A stretch of DNA of 64,000 bases, from the NCBI GenBank assembly GCA_000827325.1, contig KN832873.1, positions 1,192,245 to 1,256,244 of the forward strand, given 5' to 3'. The DNA is from Oidiodendron maius Zn. Taxonomy: Eukaryota; Ascomycota; Leotiomycetes; Myxotrichaceae. This document shows positions 34,224 through 45,885 of the stretch, piece after piece (the stretch's first letter is position 1; each line of letters opens with the position of its first letter). The position numbers and the translations under genes are program-made. Under the pieces are notes generated by a model that saw only the letters and a program-made list of their open reading frames with translations, was not told the origin of the DNA and made no database searches.

Positions 34224-37200
34224 ATTTCAATTGCGTGGCTTGAGAGGTGAGGATTGAGGAAGGTACGGTTGGAATGAAGGATGCAAAATACACTGCATAT
34301 GGCATTTGGAAAGGCCGGTAGCCAAGGAACGTTGAACGTTTCATGTAGCGCTGTTGTTGTCATCGGCGTGGCGTTATGACGGTTTACCTGCATGGATAGG
34401 CGACTGTGTCTAGGACTACTGCTAGAAGAAGGAAAGATGTATTTTTGGCATGCTTGGCATCGACTTAGACTGAAATACAGGCTTCACATTGTGTACACAT
34501 AATGAGAAACACCCGCAGGGTCTGTAGAGTTGGAATGAGAAATGCACACTACACTGATGAATCATATTCGCGGGGACCTGCGAGTACTTGAAATCATATT
34601 CATGAATCGTCAGTAAGTCTTGGTGAGTCAGAGGAATTGCTCTGCTCCCTTTTTCCTGACAGCACCTCCCTCTTCTAAAACGGACCCTTAGATGGAATAA
34701 ATAAAGTGTCAAGGATATGCTTATGTAATGGTATTGCGCTGTGTAAAACTCCACTTTTGAGTGTTGTAGCAGCTTACGACCTAACTGAATATACCAACCT
34801 TTTATGCTGAATACCAGGTTATCTTTCCCTGCGCACCGTATCTCTTGACATAAAGGGGTAATAGGCGAGATCACGTGCCATATATCTGCGCATGATCTGG
34901 GAAAAGCATCGCAAACTCCAACTTCAACTTTAATAAATGGTTCTTAACGTCTTGATATGGTAAAATAAAATATTGGGGCCAAGGCATCTCTTACTGTACT
35001 ATACGGCATGCATTTTGATGGATAGGCCTCCTACTAACTATTAGAACTCCAAAGCAACTCATCGTAACCCAACCTCGTCACGACTCAACTCGTCATTATG
35101 AACACCCCTGCTAAACGGCTCAAGAACCCTAGGCATACGTTACCCATATTCCATCCAAGCCTATATCGCACTCCCTCTTCACTTTCGTCATCTATTGTGT
35201 CTGTCATTGCCGTTGGCTACGCCGAGGTCCTCTGGGGAGTTATTCCAGGATGTGATGTCAACGGAATGCTCAATGTCACAGAAATAGGCGTCCTCTAGCC
35301 TGTACTTGGTGTGATTGTGCTGCGACATTGGCACAGGGAGAGAGGCTGATGTTGAAGGCGTGGTTGGTCACGGAGCTAAATTTACAGGAGTGTCTTTGGA
35401 TGGAGAATTGGGTTGTTGGCTGATTAGGAGGGGGGGTGTGAGTATTTTTCTGTGCCTATTCTCTCTTAATTCATCATACTGGTGTTGGGTGATTATTTTT
35501 TGTAGATTTGTGAAGTCAACTGTGGATAGTACTCTTCACATACCTGTAGCACCGCACATACGTACAAAACAACGTCGTCAAGGCCGTTCCACTGTCTTGG
35601 CTGCGCTCAATGCTGGCCTGCACGGTAATCATAATCCTCGTAAATCCTCAGGAAGTCATCGGACTTGATACAAGCGCCAGGTGGGCTTAACCACGCCGAC
35701 AGAGCCAAGTCGCCGCCAGCATATGAGGAACTCCGATTGGCACTTGTCTTGTTCACCAGACTCCAATGTAACGCGCGTTCATATAACATCTCGTCATGCA
35801 CAACGCTCCTAGAATACCAAACGGATTTCTTGCTGAGGTCTGGCAATTGGATGCGATGAGCAGGTGGGGTAGATGGTAGGGATGGATGGACACCAGGAAG
35901 ATGAAGACGGCGTGACAGACACTGATACAGCTAATGTTTGGACTCGGCGCCATTTACGATTATGATATGATATCCACAACCCTAACGCTTCCACTACACT
36001 TTAAGAGAGACCGAGAGAAGTGGGATGGCCGAGGCCGCAAGAAAATTGGCAAGTGGGTTCAAGTCAGCCCCGTCCAAAGAATTAGAAAGAGGGATTTAGA
36101 AACAGGCATGGGAATGAGAAAGGTGCTTGTATCCACCAGGATGCCACAGTCGCAAAATTTTGCAAGCTTGATATATAACTAGGTAGGTATATCAAAGTGA
36201 TAAAGGGCACGTCATAGCCAACGATCAATGGAATAGAATGAAGGATCAATGCATTATAAACGTCAGAGAATAATATCCCCGTCAAGGCTCACATCCCACT
36301 GCTGCACAGAATCCTCATTTCCCCATATAAACAGAAACTAGAATTCGAGACCAAGAGGGGGCCTCTAGACGACTTTAAAAGAGTTTAGCGGGTCGGGCCT
36401 AAACACCAAGTCTAGACTCAGCATCCAAAGCCACATCTCACACAACCATCGATCCTTCATGTCAACAAATAAACAGATGTCAACAACAGAAGCCAGGAAG
36501 GAATCCCTATGCTTGTCATTACGCCGGATAGAGGTAACATTCCATCGCCCGCCCAACGCCCCACCCAAAACAAAACAAACGAACGAACTAAAAACGCCAA
36601 CCTCGTATATACCGCAGCTGTTATAGACCAGATCATGCCTGCTTTCCGCACTGTGGCACTATGCCACAGCATTTAATATGAAACCGCCCCCGCTCGCTCC
36701 CTAAAGTAAGGAATGGCCCAAAGCTGCCAGACCAAACCCAGAAGGAATCCGCGTCCGAAAAGAGGACAATGTATCGCTGGCGCATGCTCAACGGCGGCGC
36801 GTGGCCCATCCGCCATCCAATCTCCCGCCCGTCGGTGCGCTTCCCATTCGTTGCGCGCCCCATCTGGCAACCCCTGGAGTGCGTGATGCTCGTCATCATC
36901 CCATCATTTTTGTCCCGAACGGGGGCGGATCGCTCAGGGCGCTTGCGTGGGCTTGGCGGACGGGAGCTGGGCGGGTGGGATCGTCGCGGATGAAACGGTT
37001 ATGCGGCTCCTCCCAACGCTCATGGTCTAGTACAGTAGAGTAGGACTTTACTTGGTAAGGCAGAGGTGACTGAGAGGAAGTGAGAAGGCAGCAATGAGAG
37101 ATGGTGAGATGGGATGTGAAAGACGGTTTGTCTGGCTGTTATCGGTAGGCTGCACATGGCACAGCGGTGCCACTACTGAATGCTCTAGAATATATTACTG

Positions 37201-38026
37201 TACGCACAGTGCTCCATCTGTAGTACAGTACCGCCGCCAAGGATCTGATGGACGTGTCGTCGCGGCGAGGACGGGTATTTCCGATCTGGCATCACGCCAA
37301 ATTGAAGGATCGGACGAGGATCGGACGAGGCACAGTCCCTCTCACACTGCGCATAGGAAATCCAGGCTCGATTCGACTGAGGCATTTCGTGTTCTGTGGT
37401 TCTTTCTAGCATGGTTCTGCTTTACCCCTGGCCGACCCATCCGATCGGGCTGAGCATGCCTTGGAGGCCCTTCATCTTCGCTCGCCCTTGCGAAGCCGCC
37501 GCCCGCCCAATGAAACCCCCCAGCACTAACGCCCACAATATATACAGTACAAATGTCCCCGGAGAGAGTTCCCCATCTTGCCCCTCGCCATCTCAATCCC
37601 CGCCCGCTAACGCTGGAGGAAATGCGAGCCGCCCTATTCTATCCACTTTGAAAGGTACATCGCTACCCTCGTTCCGCAAATGGATGGAAAATGCGCTTTG
37701 AACCGCTTTGAACGCTCTGTACACGTGCTGACCCGACCCCATCTTGAAGAAAGCCTTGGGCAGTGGAGAAAAAATAGATCTGGCGCCCAGAGCTAAGAGG
37801 ACCACCTTATCCTGTAGAAAGAAGGAAAAAACCTGGGTATCTTTGTAATACATCGACAGAGAATAGATATCCGAAGCCAAAGTGGACAGGCCCTAGGCAA
37901 GATGAATGAATGGTATGCAGATTCCCGCTCCAGGAATCGTCCTCGCTTGCCAAATTGCTTCCGATCTAGGACTGTGCGCAGGAGGCTTGCATACCCTGCG
38001 CACCCGAGATCTTATTCTGAAACCAT
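34224..38026. other. long gene-poor stretch, left part
   Basis: 3.8 kb with no supported gene. Small frames such as 35098-35298 (+) and 35607-35846 (-) have neither splice support nor a recognisable motif. A CACGTG palindrome lies at 34872-34877 (context GATCACGTGCC). A short tandem duplication (GGATCGGACGA twice) lies at about 37308-37330. The part nearest 38026 may be a 3' UTR of the minus-strand gene. Confidence 0.5.
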
Positions 38027-39604
38027 CTAATCCCTTACATCATCTCGTTTGCCTCCGCTGCCTCGTCGTGAACCTTTTTCTGGCGGCGTCCGTTGCTCCT
38101 CGTGCCTCATCTCCGGGCCGGCCGAATATCGAGGGTCGTGCTGAGGTTGCCGTGATGCAGGCTGTGGCTGCGCCCTTGGATCGCTGTACTCCAGTATTGC
38201 AGACACGGATATGGGATTGGAGCTTCCGCGTGGTCGTTGGCGCTGTTCTGCGGCCTGGTCTTGGACGGGGGAAGTCATGCTGAAGCCACTCTCTGTGTGC
38301 CGATGCCGCTGTCTACTCAGTGGCCGTCCATACGGGTCCGAACCCCTCGAACCGACATCACTCCTCTGTCTTGAGTGTCCTCGACGTCGACTTGAGGGAG
38401 TAGAAACCGACGATCCTGCTTGTGAGAAAGATGAAGGGGTATACTGTGGTTGGGACGTGGGAGCCGGCGCTGCCTGCTGAGGCCCTGTAGCTTTGCGTTT
38501 CTTCGGGGAAGATGGCTCTGTATACGCTATTAGCCCAGAACATATGAAACCAAATCTACGTTAATGCTTGCCTGGAGGGGTCGTAGGCTGATTCGTACCG
38601 CTTGAGCTCGACTGTGTTGGTGGTTGCCAGTGGTGGAAGTAAATCGAGGGTGATGGCTCCTGCTGCTGAGTTGCCTGCGTTTGCTGCACCGAATGCCCCT
38701 GTTGTATGCCCTGTCCTACCGCCGTCGTCGGCTGGATTTGTATCTCTCCAGTACTCAGTCTGGGTAGGTGGGAACTCTGTTGTTGCCTCGAAGCTCCGCC
38801 TTGGATCTGGGACAGCTGCTGAGAACTTGTTGTTGGCGATAGCTGATAACCCTGGACGAAGCCTGAAGACTGCTGAGAGCTCTGCCCCGCAGGGGTAGAT
38901 GGAAGGATTATTGGAGCTGGATGCTCTTGCCCTGGATACTGTGGGCCTCTAGTATCGCCTCTCTGCAGCTGCTCTGGCGAGGTATAACTCTGCGATGTCA
39001 GTAGTGGTTGCGGCGGCTGAGCTTGCTGTTGCTGAAGTTGGTGCGCCTGAGACATGTAGTGCTGAGCCCATTCCAAGCTTGCATTTGGTAGATTGCCTCC
39101 GCCCATTCCGGCAAAGACCATGGGAACCAAATATGGAGGAATTCCCCCACTTAAAGAAGTCCGGAGCATATCCTGCTCAATCCTCCTCTGCTCTAAACGG
39201 AGAGATTCCTGTCTCGTCTTCTCCTCTTCTTGCTTCCGCTTGTCTTCTTCAGCCTTGGCTTGTAGCCAGTTCCTCATGGACTCTTCTGCGCCTTGCCACT
39301 GCTGCGGAGGGGCAGGCAACTGCCCAAGAGGTTGGCTGAGCGTTGGTTGAGCTATCGGCGGGGGCTGCTGGGTAGGCGGTGGCAGCGTCATGGCCCCCGG
39401 CGGCGGCAGGCCGCGATGAGGAGTAGACATCTGCTCCGCCGCGGACTGAGGAGCTGAGGGAGTAGGCAGAGATCTACTGGCGGCCGGAATGAGACCAGCC
39501 ACCAGCGGGGAGAAACGAGAGCTGGATGGTGGAGTAGGCGGAGTATAGTCATGGAAAGACTTGCTATAGCTCTGGTGTGCAGGCTGTTTGATCGTGAGCA
39601 ACAT
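38027..39604 (-). CDS. Pro/Gln-rich nuclear-type protein with GC-AG intron, 507 aa, function unknown
   Basis: Two exons on the minus strand, 39604-38572 and 38517-38027. The intron (38518-38571, 54 bp) uses a GC donor (CAG|GCAAGC) and acceptor ATACAG. No GT donor gives an open frame, since the unspliced reading stops at once. Residues 1-110 are Pro/Ser-rich (MLLTIKQPAHQSYSKSFHDY at the front). About 111-150 is a highly charged helix (WLQAKAEEDKRKQEEEKTRQ and on), followed by a hydrophobic conserved-looking block GIPPYLVPMVFAGMGGG (about 154-170). The rest is Gln-rich. The second exon has a basic nuclear-localisation-like patch (SPKKRKATG) and SNPISVSAILEY. Gln/Pro-rich tracts, nuclear signal and long flanking non-coding DNA fit a transcriptional co-regulator, but no DNA-binding domain is visible. 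I do not recognise the family. Confidence 0.75.
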
Positions 39605-42600
39605 CTCGAGGAGAGAAGAACAAAGAACTAAAGGAGAGACATAAATAAAAAAGTGCTGGAGGTAGAAGTGACCTTGTAAGAGGCGGCGAGGAGAGGGGGA
39701 GCTCCAGGCCAAGGAGGATCTTGCGCTCCTCTTTAAGTAGGACGGAAATAATCGACCCCCACCGCGGCAGCAGTAGTCATCTCCAGAGGGACTGATATGG
39801 TTAAGTCAACCCTGGATGGGGATATGAAAAGTGTCCCAGACAGGACCGGCTAGCGGAAAGTGCACACTGGAGGGGAGGGACTGCGTGGTCCAACCGGAGC
39901 TTAACCAGACCCCGCGGATCACACGCGGAACGAGGGAGAGCTCTGGATCTAGATGTCGATGGGGACGCTTGACTCGCAGGGACGATCTCTTTCGGACGAC
40001 GGAGGTGCGCATCAGGCTATGCTAATAAGGTTGATGCTGGCAGCACAAGGACTGAGGCGGCTGCCCATGTATCGAGGAGCAACGGTCTGCACCGGTAGAC
40101 TACTACGCTCCAGGACTAAACCGGAGGGCTGAGGGGCAGGTGCACCCTACTGTGTCAAGGCCCAGCGCGACGAGATGCCCTATCGAGGGGCCTGGTGAGG
40201 ACAGAGGCTTGGTGTATGGGTGCCTGAAGAGGGAGCCGGGAGGTGGGTAGTGGGGACCAGGCCAAGACTTGACAGGTCGAGAGAAGAAGCCTTTTCCGGG
40301 GGGAGCTCCTCGAAGAGGGAGAGAAAGAGCGAGGGCCGAGACGAGAAATAGAGTGAAGAGACCCGGACCTTGCCCTTACCCTGGACCTGGACCGGGCACA
40401 ACGTCCTTCCTTCTGGGATTATCGAGCCTCGGTCCCAAGTCGAAGTTGTCTGGGACTACCCACGGAAGAGGTGGAAGCCGAACGATGAGCCTCGAGGTAC
40501 AGTTATACAACGACACCAGTCTTGGGAAAGCCCTCAACGGACGGCGCGCCCAGAGCCAGCTCCAGCGCCGGCAGGGCGCGAGGATCAGGGAGGACGTGGG
40601 AGGACGTGGGAGGACGGTACCACCAGCCCACAGACCAAGGCTCGCCATGGCGTGCTGGGACAGGGACGGCGAGCGAGCGTGCGGGTCTCATGCGAAATAG
40701 CCGTTGCAATGCGAGACTAGAGAGGGCGAGGTGGTGCTGGATTAGGTTTGGGATTGAGTTTTGGGTTTGGAGAAGCGCGAAGTCAGTGGGGAAGCGGGAG
40801 ACGTACCCACGCCGATGATCTTTACTGTGTGCGACCGACCAGCGACAGATCCGACATGCCTCTCCCTCTGAGAGACTGACCTGTATGGGATACGCACCGT
40901 ATTTGCCTGTGACAGAGCCTTCTAGGACGTAGGGCCAGCCACACAGACAGCCCCGACCCAGCGCTGAGGGCAACTGTTCCTCCCGTGTAACCCGCACTGA
41001 TACCTTTCGTACAGCTGGCCAGCCGGCGCACAACACCGTAAGCTCTCGCTCCCCGCCTTGCCATCCTCTTCTGCGCTGCTATATCAAGGCAAGTCCGGTG
41101 GTACTGTAGGACGGGGCCGCTTGAGCACTGGTCCATGTCCACCATCCATCGTCCTGGCCAGCGTGGGACCGGAGAGTGGAGACCAGCTGTCCTCAAGAAT
41201 GCATCCCAAAGCGGTAAACAGACATCTTTGTCCAGGACTGGAGCGTCGTTGGCTGTGTGGTTCCCTAGGGCCTGCACTGCACGGATACCGCGTGTTGAAA
41301 CACCAGTGCATCTCCACGCCGAGACGCCAAATCCACTACCCCCGGGGGACCCGTACTCATTGTAAAACACGCTTTCATGGTTCTGGGCACACGCGCTGGT
41401 GGTTCAAGGAACGGCAGAGCGACGTGGCTGCCGGTTGAGGGGCGCTCCATTGGCGGAGGCGACGTTGCACAGGGAGAGCCGCTGATGTGCTGAAGGTTTC
41501 AGGGGGCAGATGAGATGGCCGACCGGTTGGCCTGGGAGTCGTCCGTGGTGACACAGCTCTGGCTGTCCCCATCGGTATCGAGTCGCCCACTATGTTTTTG
41601 TGCTGGATGACACGATATTGTGTAAACAGGAGCAGTGTTGTGCGTAGTGCATCGTCCCAGCGTGCCGGGGGCGCTGGACCCGGGCCAATCTGGGCGGCGC
41701 TTCTCCATCGAGCGTTTCACTACGAGATGAAGGACTGTGGCCTGTCGTGATCACGTTTTTTGGCGCTGCATATGGGCACTCGCCTTAATATGCCTACTCT
41801 ACCTCGCGCTGCGATATCCGCTGCCTTACATTGCGTCTATCTTGCCTTGCACTACGTACAGTAGTCCTGATCCAAATTGGCCATGTTCCGGGGTTGTGCG
41901 TTTACCAGAGGTACCAGCTCATTCCGCTTCCTGGTCTCGGGAATCGCAGCCTGCAGGAGCCCTGTGCTCTATCATGCTAGTCATGCCGACCAGCACGGGG
42001 ATCCTGAAAATATCTCCGGTTGGTAAATTTGCGAGGGCGTGGGTGGCAGGTGGCAGAGGGTGGTCCTGGACCTATCCTGATCGGATCAGCTTAGCACAAG
42101 ACGGACGGAGACCAGAGACATCGCGGACTCAGCCAGCTCGATGGAACCCTGCATTGTCAACGGCAGCACACATTCCCAAACCCCTTCAATTACAATGAGA
42201 TATTTTACCCCTCTAGGTCATTGCTCCTCTATTCCATTTCTATCTTTGGACGCCTCGGCTTCTCCCCTTCTCCCTGTCTCCCTCGTCTCACGTCCCGTCC
42301 TCGACCCGGGCAGCATTCACCAGCGCCTCGTAACTTGGTTGCGGTACCATCCTCCACACCAGGGAGCTTGTCAGTCTTGCCGTGCGTGGCAGGGTTCGGG
42401 GTTGAGATGTACGCCAGAACAACTGTGGACATCTGGAGATCTGCTTCTGGTAATCGCTCTCACTTAGTCAGATTCATCGTGAGGCATGCCATTATCCGAA
42501 TGGCACTATAGCGACCAGGCAAGAGGCATCCAGGTGCTGCGAACAGACAGACATAGCTCAAAGAGATACCACGTGAAATTCATCCCTCGGTCCTGAAGTG

Positions 42601-44493
42601 GAAAATCCCATTCCCAAGCAGCCCTGGTGGGAAGAGCTTGAATGATCAAGAGCTCCACAGCCGGTGATCGCACAGTCGATCACAATGCACACTCGGTCCC
42701 TCTAACTCTCGATGCTCCAGTCTCGGCGCCTTGAATGTCACTGCCACCAGCTAGATGATCCAACTGGCCTGCCATTTTCGGGCGGGGAGATGCAAACTAG
42801 CCCCGTGAGCATCTAAGCCCCATGTGACTTATGGAAGAATGGCGGCGCCCCAGAGACAAGTGTGTCTTCCTTTTGTGATACAGGCGATACAGATATTTAC
42901 GTACCTACATAGAGCTTGCATGTATGAACCCCATGCGTGCCCTGTGGAGGCAGTGTAAAACTGGAGCTGGCCTGGGCTTCCAATTGACATGGTGACAGGC
43001 GCCACAATGTAATGGATTCTTATTAAGGGAGTTCGTTGATTACGCCCCCCCCGCTGCTCTAGCCAGAAAAAGTCCGGAACCTTACGCAGTGCATTTTATT
43101 TCTGATCCACGCACATGCCGTGTTCACAAACCAGCAGCTCGGTACACCTCGAGATCCTACGGGAGATCCCATTATGGCTAATTGCTAAGTCCCCCGCCCC
43201 CAACCCTCGACACTTAGAGGGTAATTGTGAGCGGGAAATCTGGGCTTTTCTTACTTTTCCGAAAATTTCCACCCGAGAAATTTGACTTGTTTCAGCCTTG
43301 CCTTATCGATAACGACGAGGCTGTAGATTAGTTACTGCAAGCTCCTGCACGGTCAAAAGCAAACAGACCCTCAAAACGTTTTTCTCACGAGGCGTACAAG
43401 GAGCGGTAGTGCATCCGAGACAATTCCAAATCTATGCCAGTCTCTGGCCACAAGGAAATTTCATTCTACGTCAAGGACGAAAGTCCGCTCGACCAGCGGA
43501 CTCCGTAGTCCATGTGCAAAGACAATCTCAATCTGGCCTGCTCGCCGGTACAACCTATCACATAGGAAGCACGACATTGATCCAAGTCTCGGACGAGCTG
43601 TCTTCACACATCACCTCTTTCTCATTTCTAGGCCCTGAATCGACATTGAATATCCCTGCACCCTGCCGTGACAGATAAGACTTGACCTCGGGATGAGGCA
43701 GTCCATGGGACTTTAAGCTTATACAAATACCTGAAAACGGAAGGAAATACGCATTTTAAGAACTTCACGGTGAGGTAGTCCATAACGAACTTCAGCGGTA
43801 GATTATATCTCCGCGTGATAAGGAATCACGTGAGCGCACCATACACCACTGAGCTTTGCATCTCTCTCCTCTCTCTCTCCGCCTCTTGGTCGTCCCCGGC
43901 GCATGTCTTTGCAAGTTTTCTGCTGGATGTCGCGTTCAGGTATATTCTGTCAGTGACAGACGCTACTGTCTTTAAATATTGGCTTAGTATCCAAAAATAT
44001 CCTTCCAAGCTGATTGTTCTCGCTACAGATCTGGTGGGTTCCAGAGGGGTTATGTCTGTGCTGGTACCTTACGTTCGTTACGGAGTGCTTGGTTTCTTAA
44101 TAGTAATAGCTGAAGCGCATATCTGTAATTAGTTGTCCTTGGGGGCAAATATTTTGCGTCTCCCCGGACTTCTTTGTCACCGAGATTTTTTACTTGCATA
44201 CTATACCGAATGTCAGCATGTTGAGTACGCGGAACTGAAAACTCTTTCTCCACCATATTTCGGCTTCTTTGCCTGTTCTCTGTTTTCCGCTCAAATACAT
44301 TTTACTTTCCGTACTGAAAGTTTGATCTCGGCCAGAAATGCCTCAGTTCCAGATTTACCTTGTAAGATAGTTATAATATCCGCCTGCTATGCTTCGCTTT
44401 TGAGCGGGAAGACCGCTGCCGACCCGGATACCATGAAATCAATAATGGAGAGAGACAGTCCTATGAATTCTCAACTGGATGCACAGAAAGTAG
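39605..44493. other. long gene-poor stretch, right part (upstream of the Pro/Gln-rich gene)
   Basis: 4.9 kb with no gene I can support. 39605-39780 is probably the leader of the minus-strand gene. 40.2-41.6 kb is GC-rich with overlapping open frames in most phases on both strands, which is what GC-rich non-coding DNA gives; none has a motif or consistent splice sites. A 10-base unit (GGGAGGACGT) is repeated about three times at 40588-40616. A C-run lies near 43044-43052. A CACGTG palindrome lies at 43827-43832 (context AATCACGTGAG). Confidence 0.5.
40588..40616 (+). repeat. short tandem repeat, unit GGGAGGACGT x ~3
   Basis: Three consecutive near-identical copies of a 10-base unit in GC-rich intergenic DNA. 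Probably slippage; no function is claimed. Confidence 0.75.
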
Positions 44494-44769
44494 CGCAACA
44501 AGCGCCTCTCTATTCTGCAGGCAGACCCGATCCGGAAGAAGAGACGCAATCCATGGCTATTGGCTGGCGCGGCAGTCATCAGTCTGGCTATCGCGGTCTT
44601 CGTGACAGAGGAGTCTGGCATTCAGTCTATCTTCAGCATTGCCAGTGTGCCAATTGAGTTTTGGCTGATCCCTCTGCCTCTGGAATTAGGTATACTCATG
44701 ATGAACGAGATCAGGAAGTTAATAGTTAGAACCTGGCCAAAAGGGCCACTTGCTAGAATTGCTTGGTAG
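44494..44769 (+). pseudogene. C-terminal fossil of a Na,K-ATPase-like (type IIC) P-type ATPase
   Basis: A 91-codon open segment ending in a natural-looking stop at 44767-44769. It reads RNKRLSILQADPI, then KKRRNPWLLAGAAVISLAIA (membrane segment 9), a short loop, then FWLIPLPLELGILMMNEIRK (membrane segment 10) and LIVRTWPKGPLARIAW. The E-(I/V)-R-K-L-I-(V/I)-R motif after the last membrane segment is the hallmark C-terminal end of Na,K- and H,K-ATPase alpha chains and their fungal relatives. In-frame stops lie directly upstream (TAG at 44491) and nothing further upstream reads as ATPase, so the other roughly 90 percent of the gene, including the phosphorylation and nucleotide domains, is missing. 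It is therefore a dead 3' remnant of a host gene or of a duplicated copy. The reading frame of the tail itself is intact, so loss may be recent or the tail lightly decayed. Confidence 0.65.
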
Positions 44770-45885
44770 CAGAGACTCGCATCTTTCGGGACGATGTTCT
44801 GGCGGGAGAGATATAGTCTTCGCGCCTCCTGTTTCCGGAGCTCTGCACTCTCTACGTAGAAGAAATAAGCGGCCGATTTTTGGGACCTGCGCGAACACCA
44901 AAACTCCCGCCTTTTTGAGACAATAGAACTTATTTAAAAGGGAAAAGAGCGGTGTGAGGGACTTGGGGGATTGAATACGAGCTATGGGAAGCCGCAGAGA
45001 AAATTTTGGTTAATTTATTCGCAAATAGTTGCTCATTTTCTGCTCATCCTAGGTGTACCAATATCGGTCGCTTATGAAGTACGTTACTGACAACTTCGAG
45101 GACTAACTAATAGCAACTGATACATAAAGTACTAAGATATCTCCTTCAGATGACCTCTCACAGAAATCATCAGCCATGAAAGTTCATCGCGAAGCTAATG
45201 CATTATTCTCGGAACACGCGGCGTGACAACAAGAATTAGATAACTGGTCTTTGCACAATTAGTCATCCCAACCAGTTCCTCTCCTTGTGGTCACGCGATC
45301 ATTTGAGATAGCTCAATCGAGGAACAACTTGACAAAATCAGGTCATAAATGACTTTGTAATGAAGGGTATCGATATAGATTGAGATTCATAAACTTGTCT
45401 AGAACCTCTCTACGGAACTTTCATACAAGCAACCATATCTTTCCATGTACTGTACAAAGCATCTTATCCCGTCATAGACCTCTTCGCAACCAATGTTAAA
45501 CTCTCTTTTACCTCCCCTAATCACATTTGTAGAGCAAAGATCCCAGCGCCCAGACATAAGACCTTCATATTTCATATCATATCCACGCAGTCCTGGCGTG
45601 AGGTGAAACGTAGTCTACGAGTAAGTCAAGAATGCGCAATGAGAACGCCTACACTCCCCGAGCCAGATCCCGTAGGAGGTCGGCACGGTATAGTTTAGTT
45701 GTAATTAAATAGAAATTAGAACATGGGGTGAGCACCCGGGGAATATCCGAAGTTTCCATCTAAAGTCCTCCAGCAAACCGAATGTCGACAAATGAAATCT
45801 TCGTTTAAGAGCGTTATTCGAACTCGGTATAGGTATAGTAGCCGTCGTGAGACAGGAAGTCTTTAAATCGAAAGTGTAATGAAGC
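44770..45885. other. intergenic region upstream of the TBC gene 3' end
   Basis: 1.1 kb, AT-rich, with no open frame of interest. I see nothing further. Confidence 0.5.

Noticed and set aside
40269-41590. Many overlapping open frames on both strands, up to about 180 codons
   Set aside because: The DNA is GC-rich, so stops are rare in every phase. The translations are Arg/Pro/Gly-rich without motifs, and no splice sites or start contexts single out one frame.
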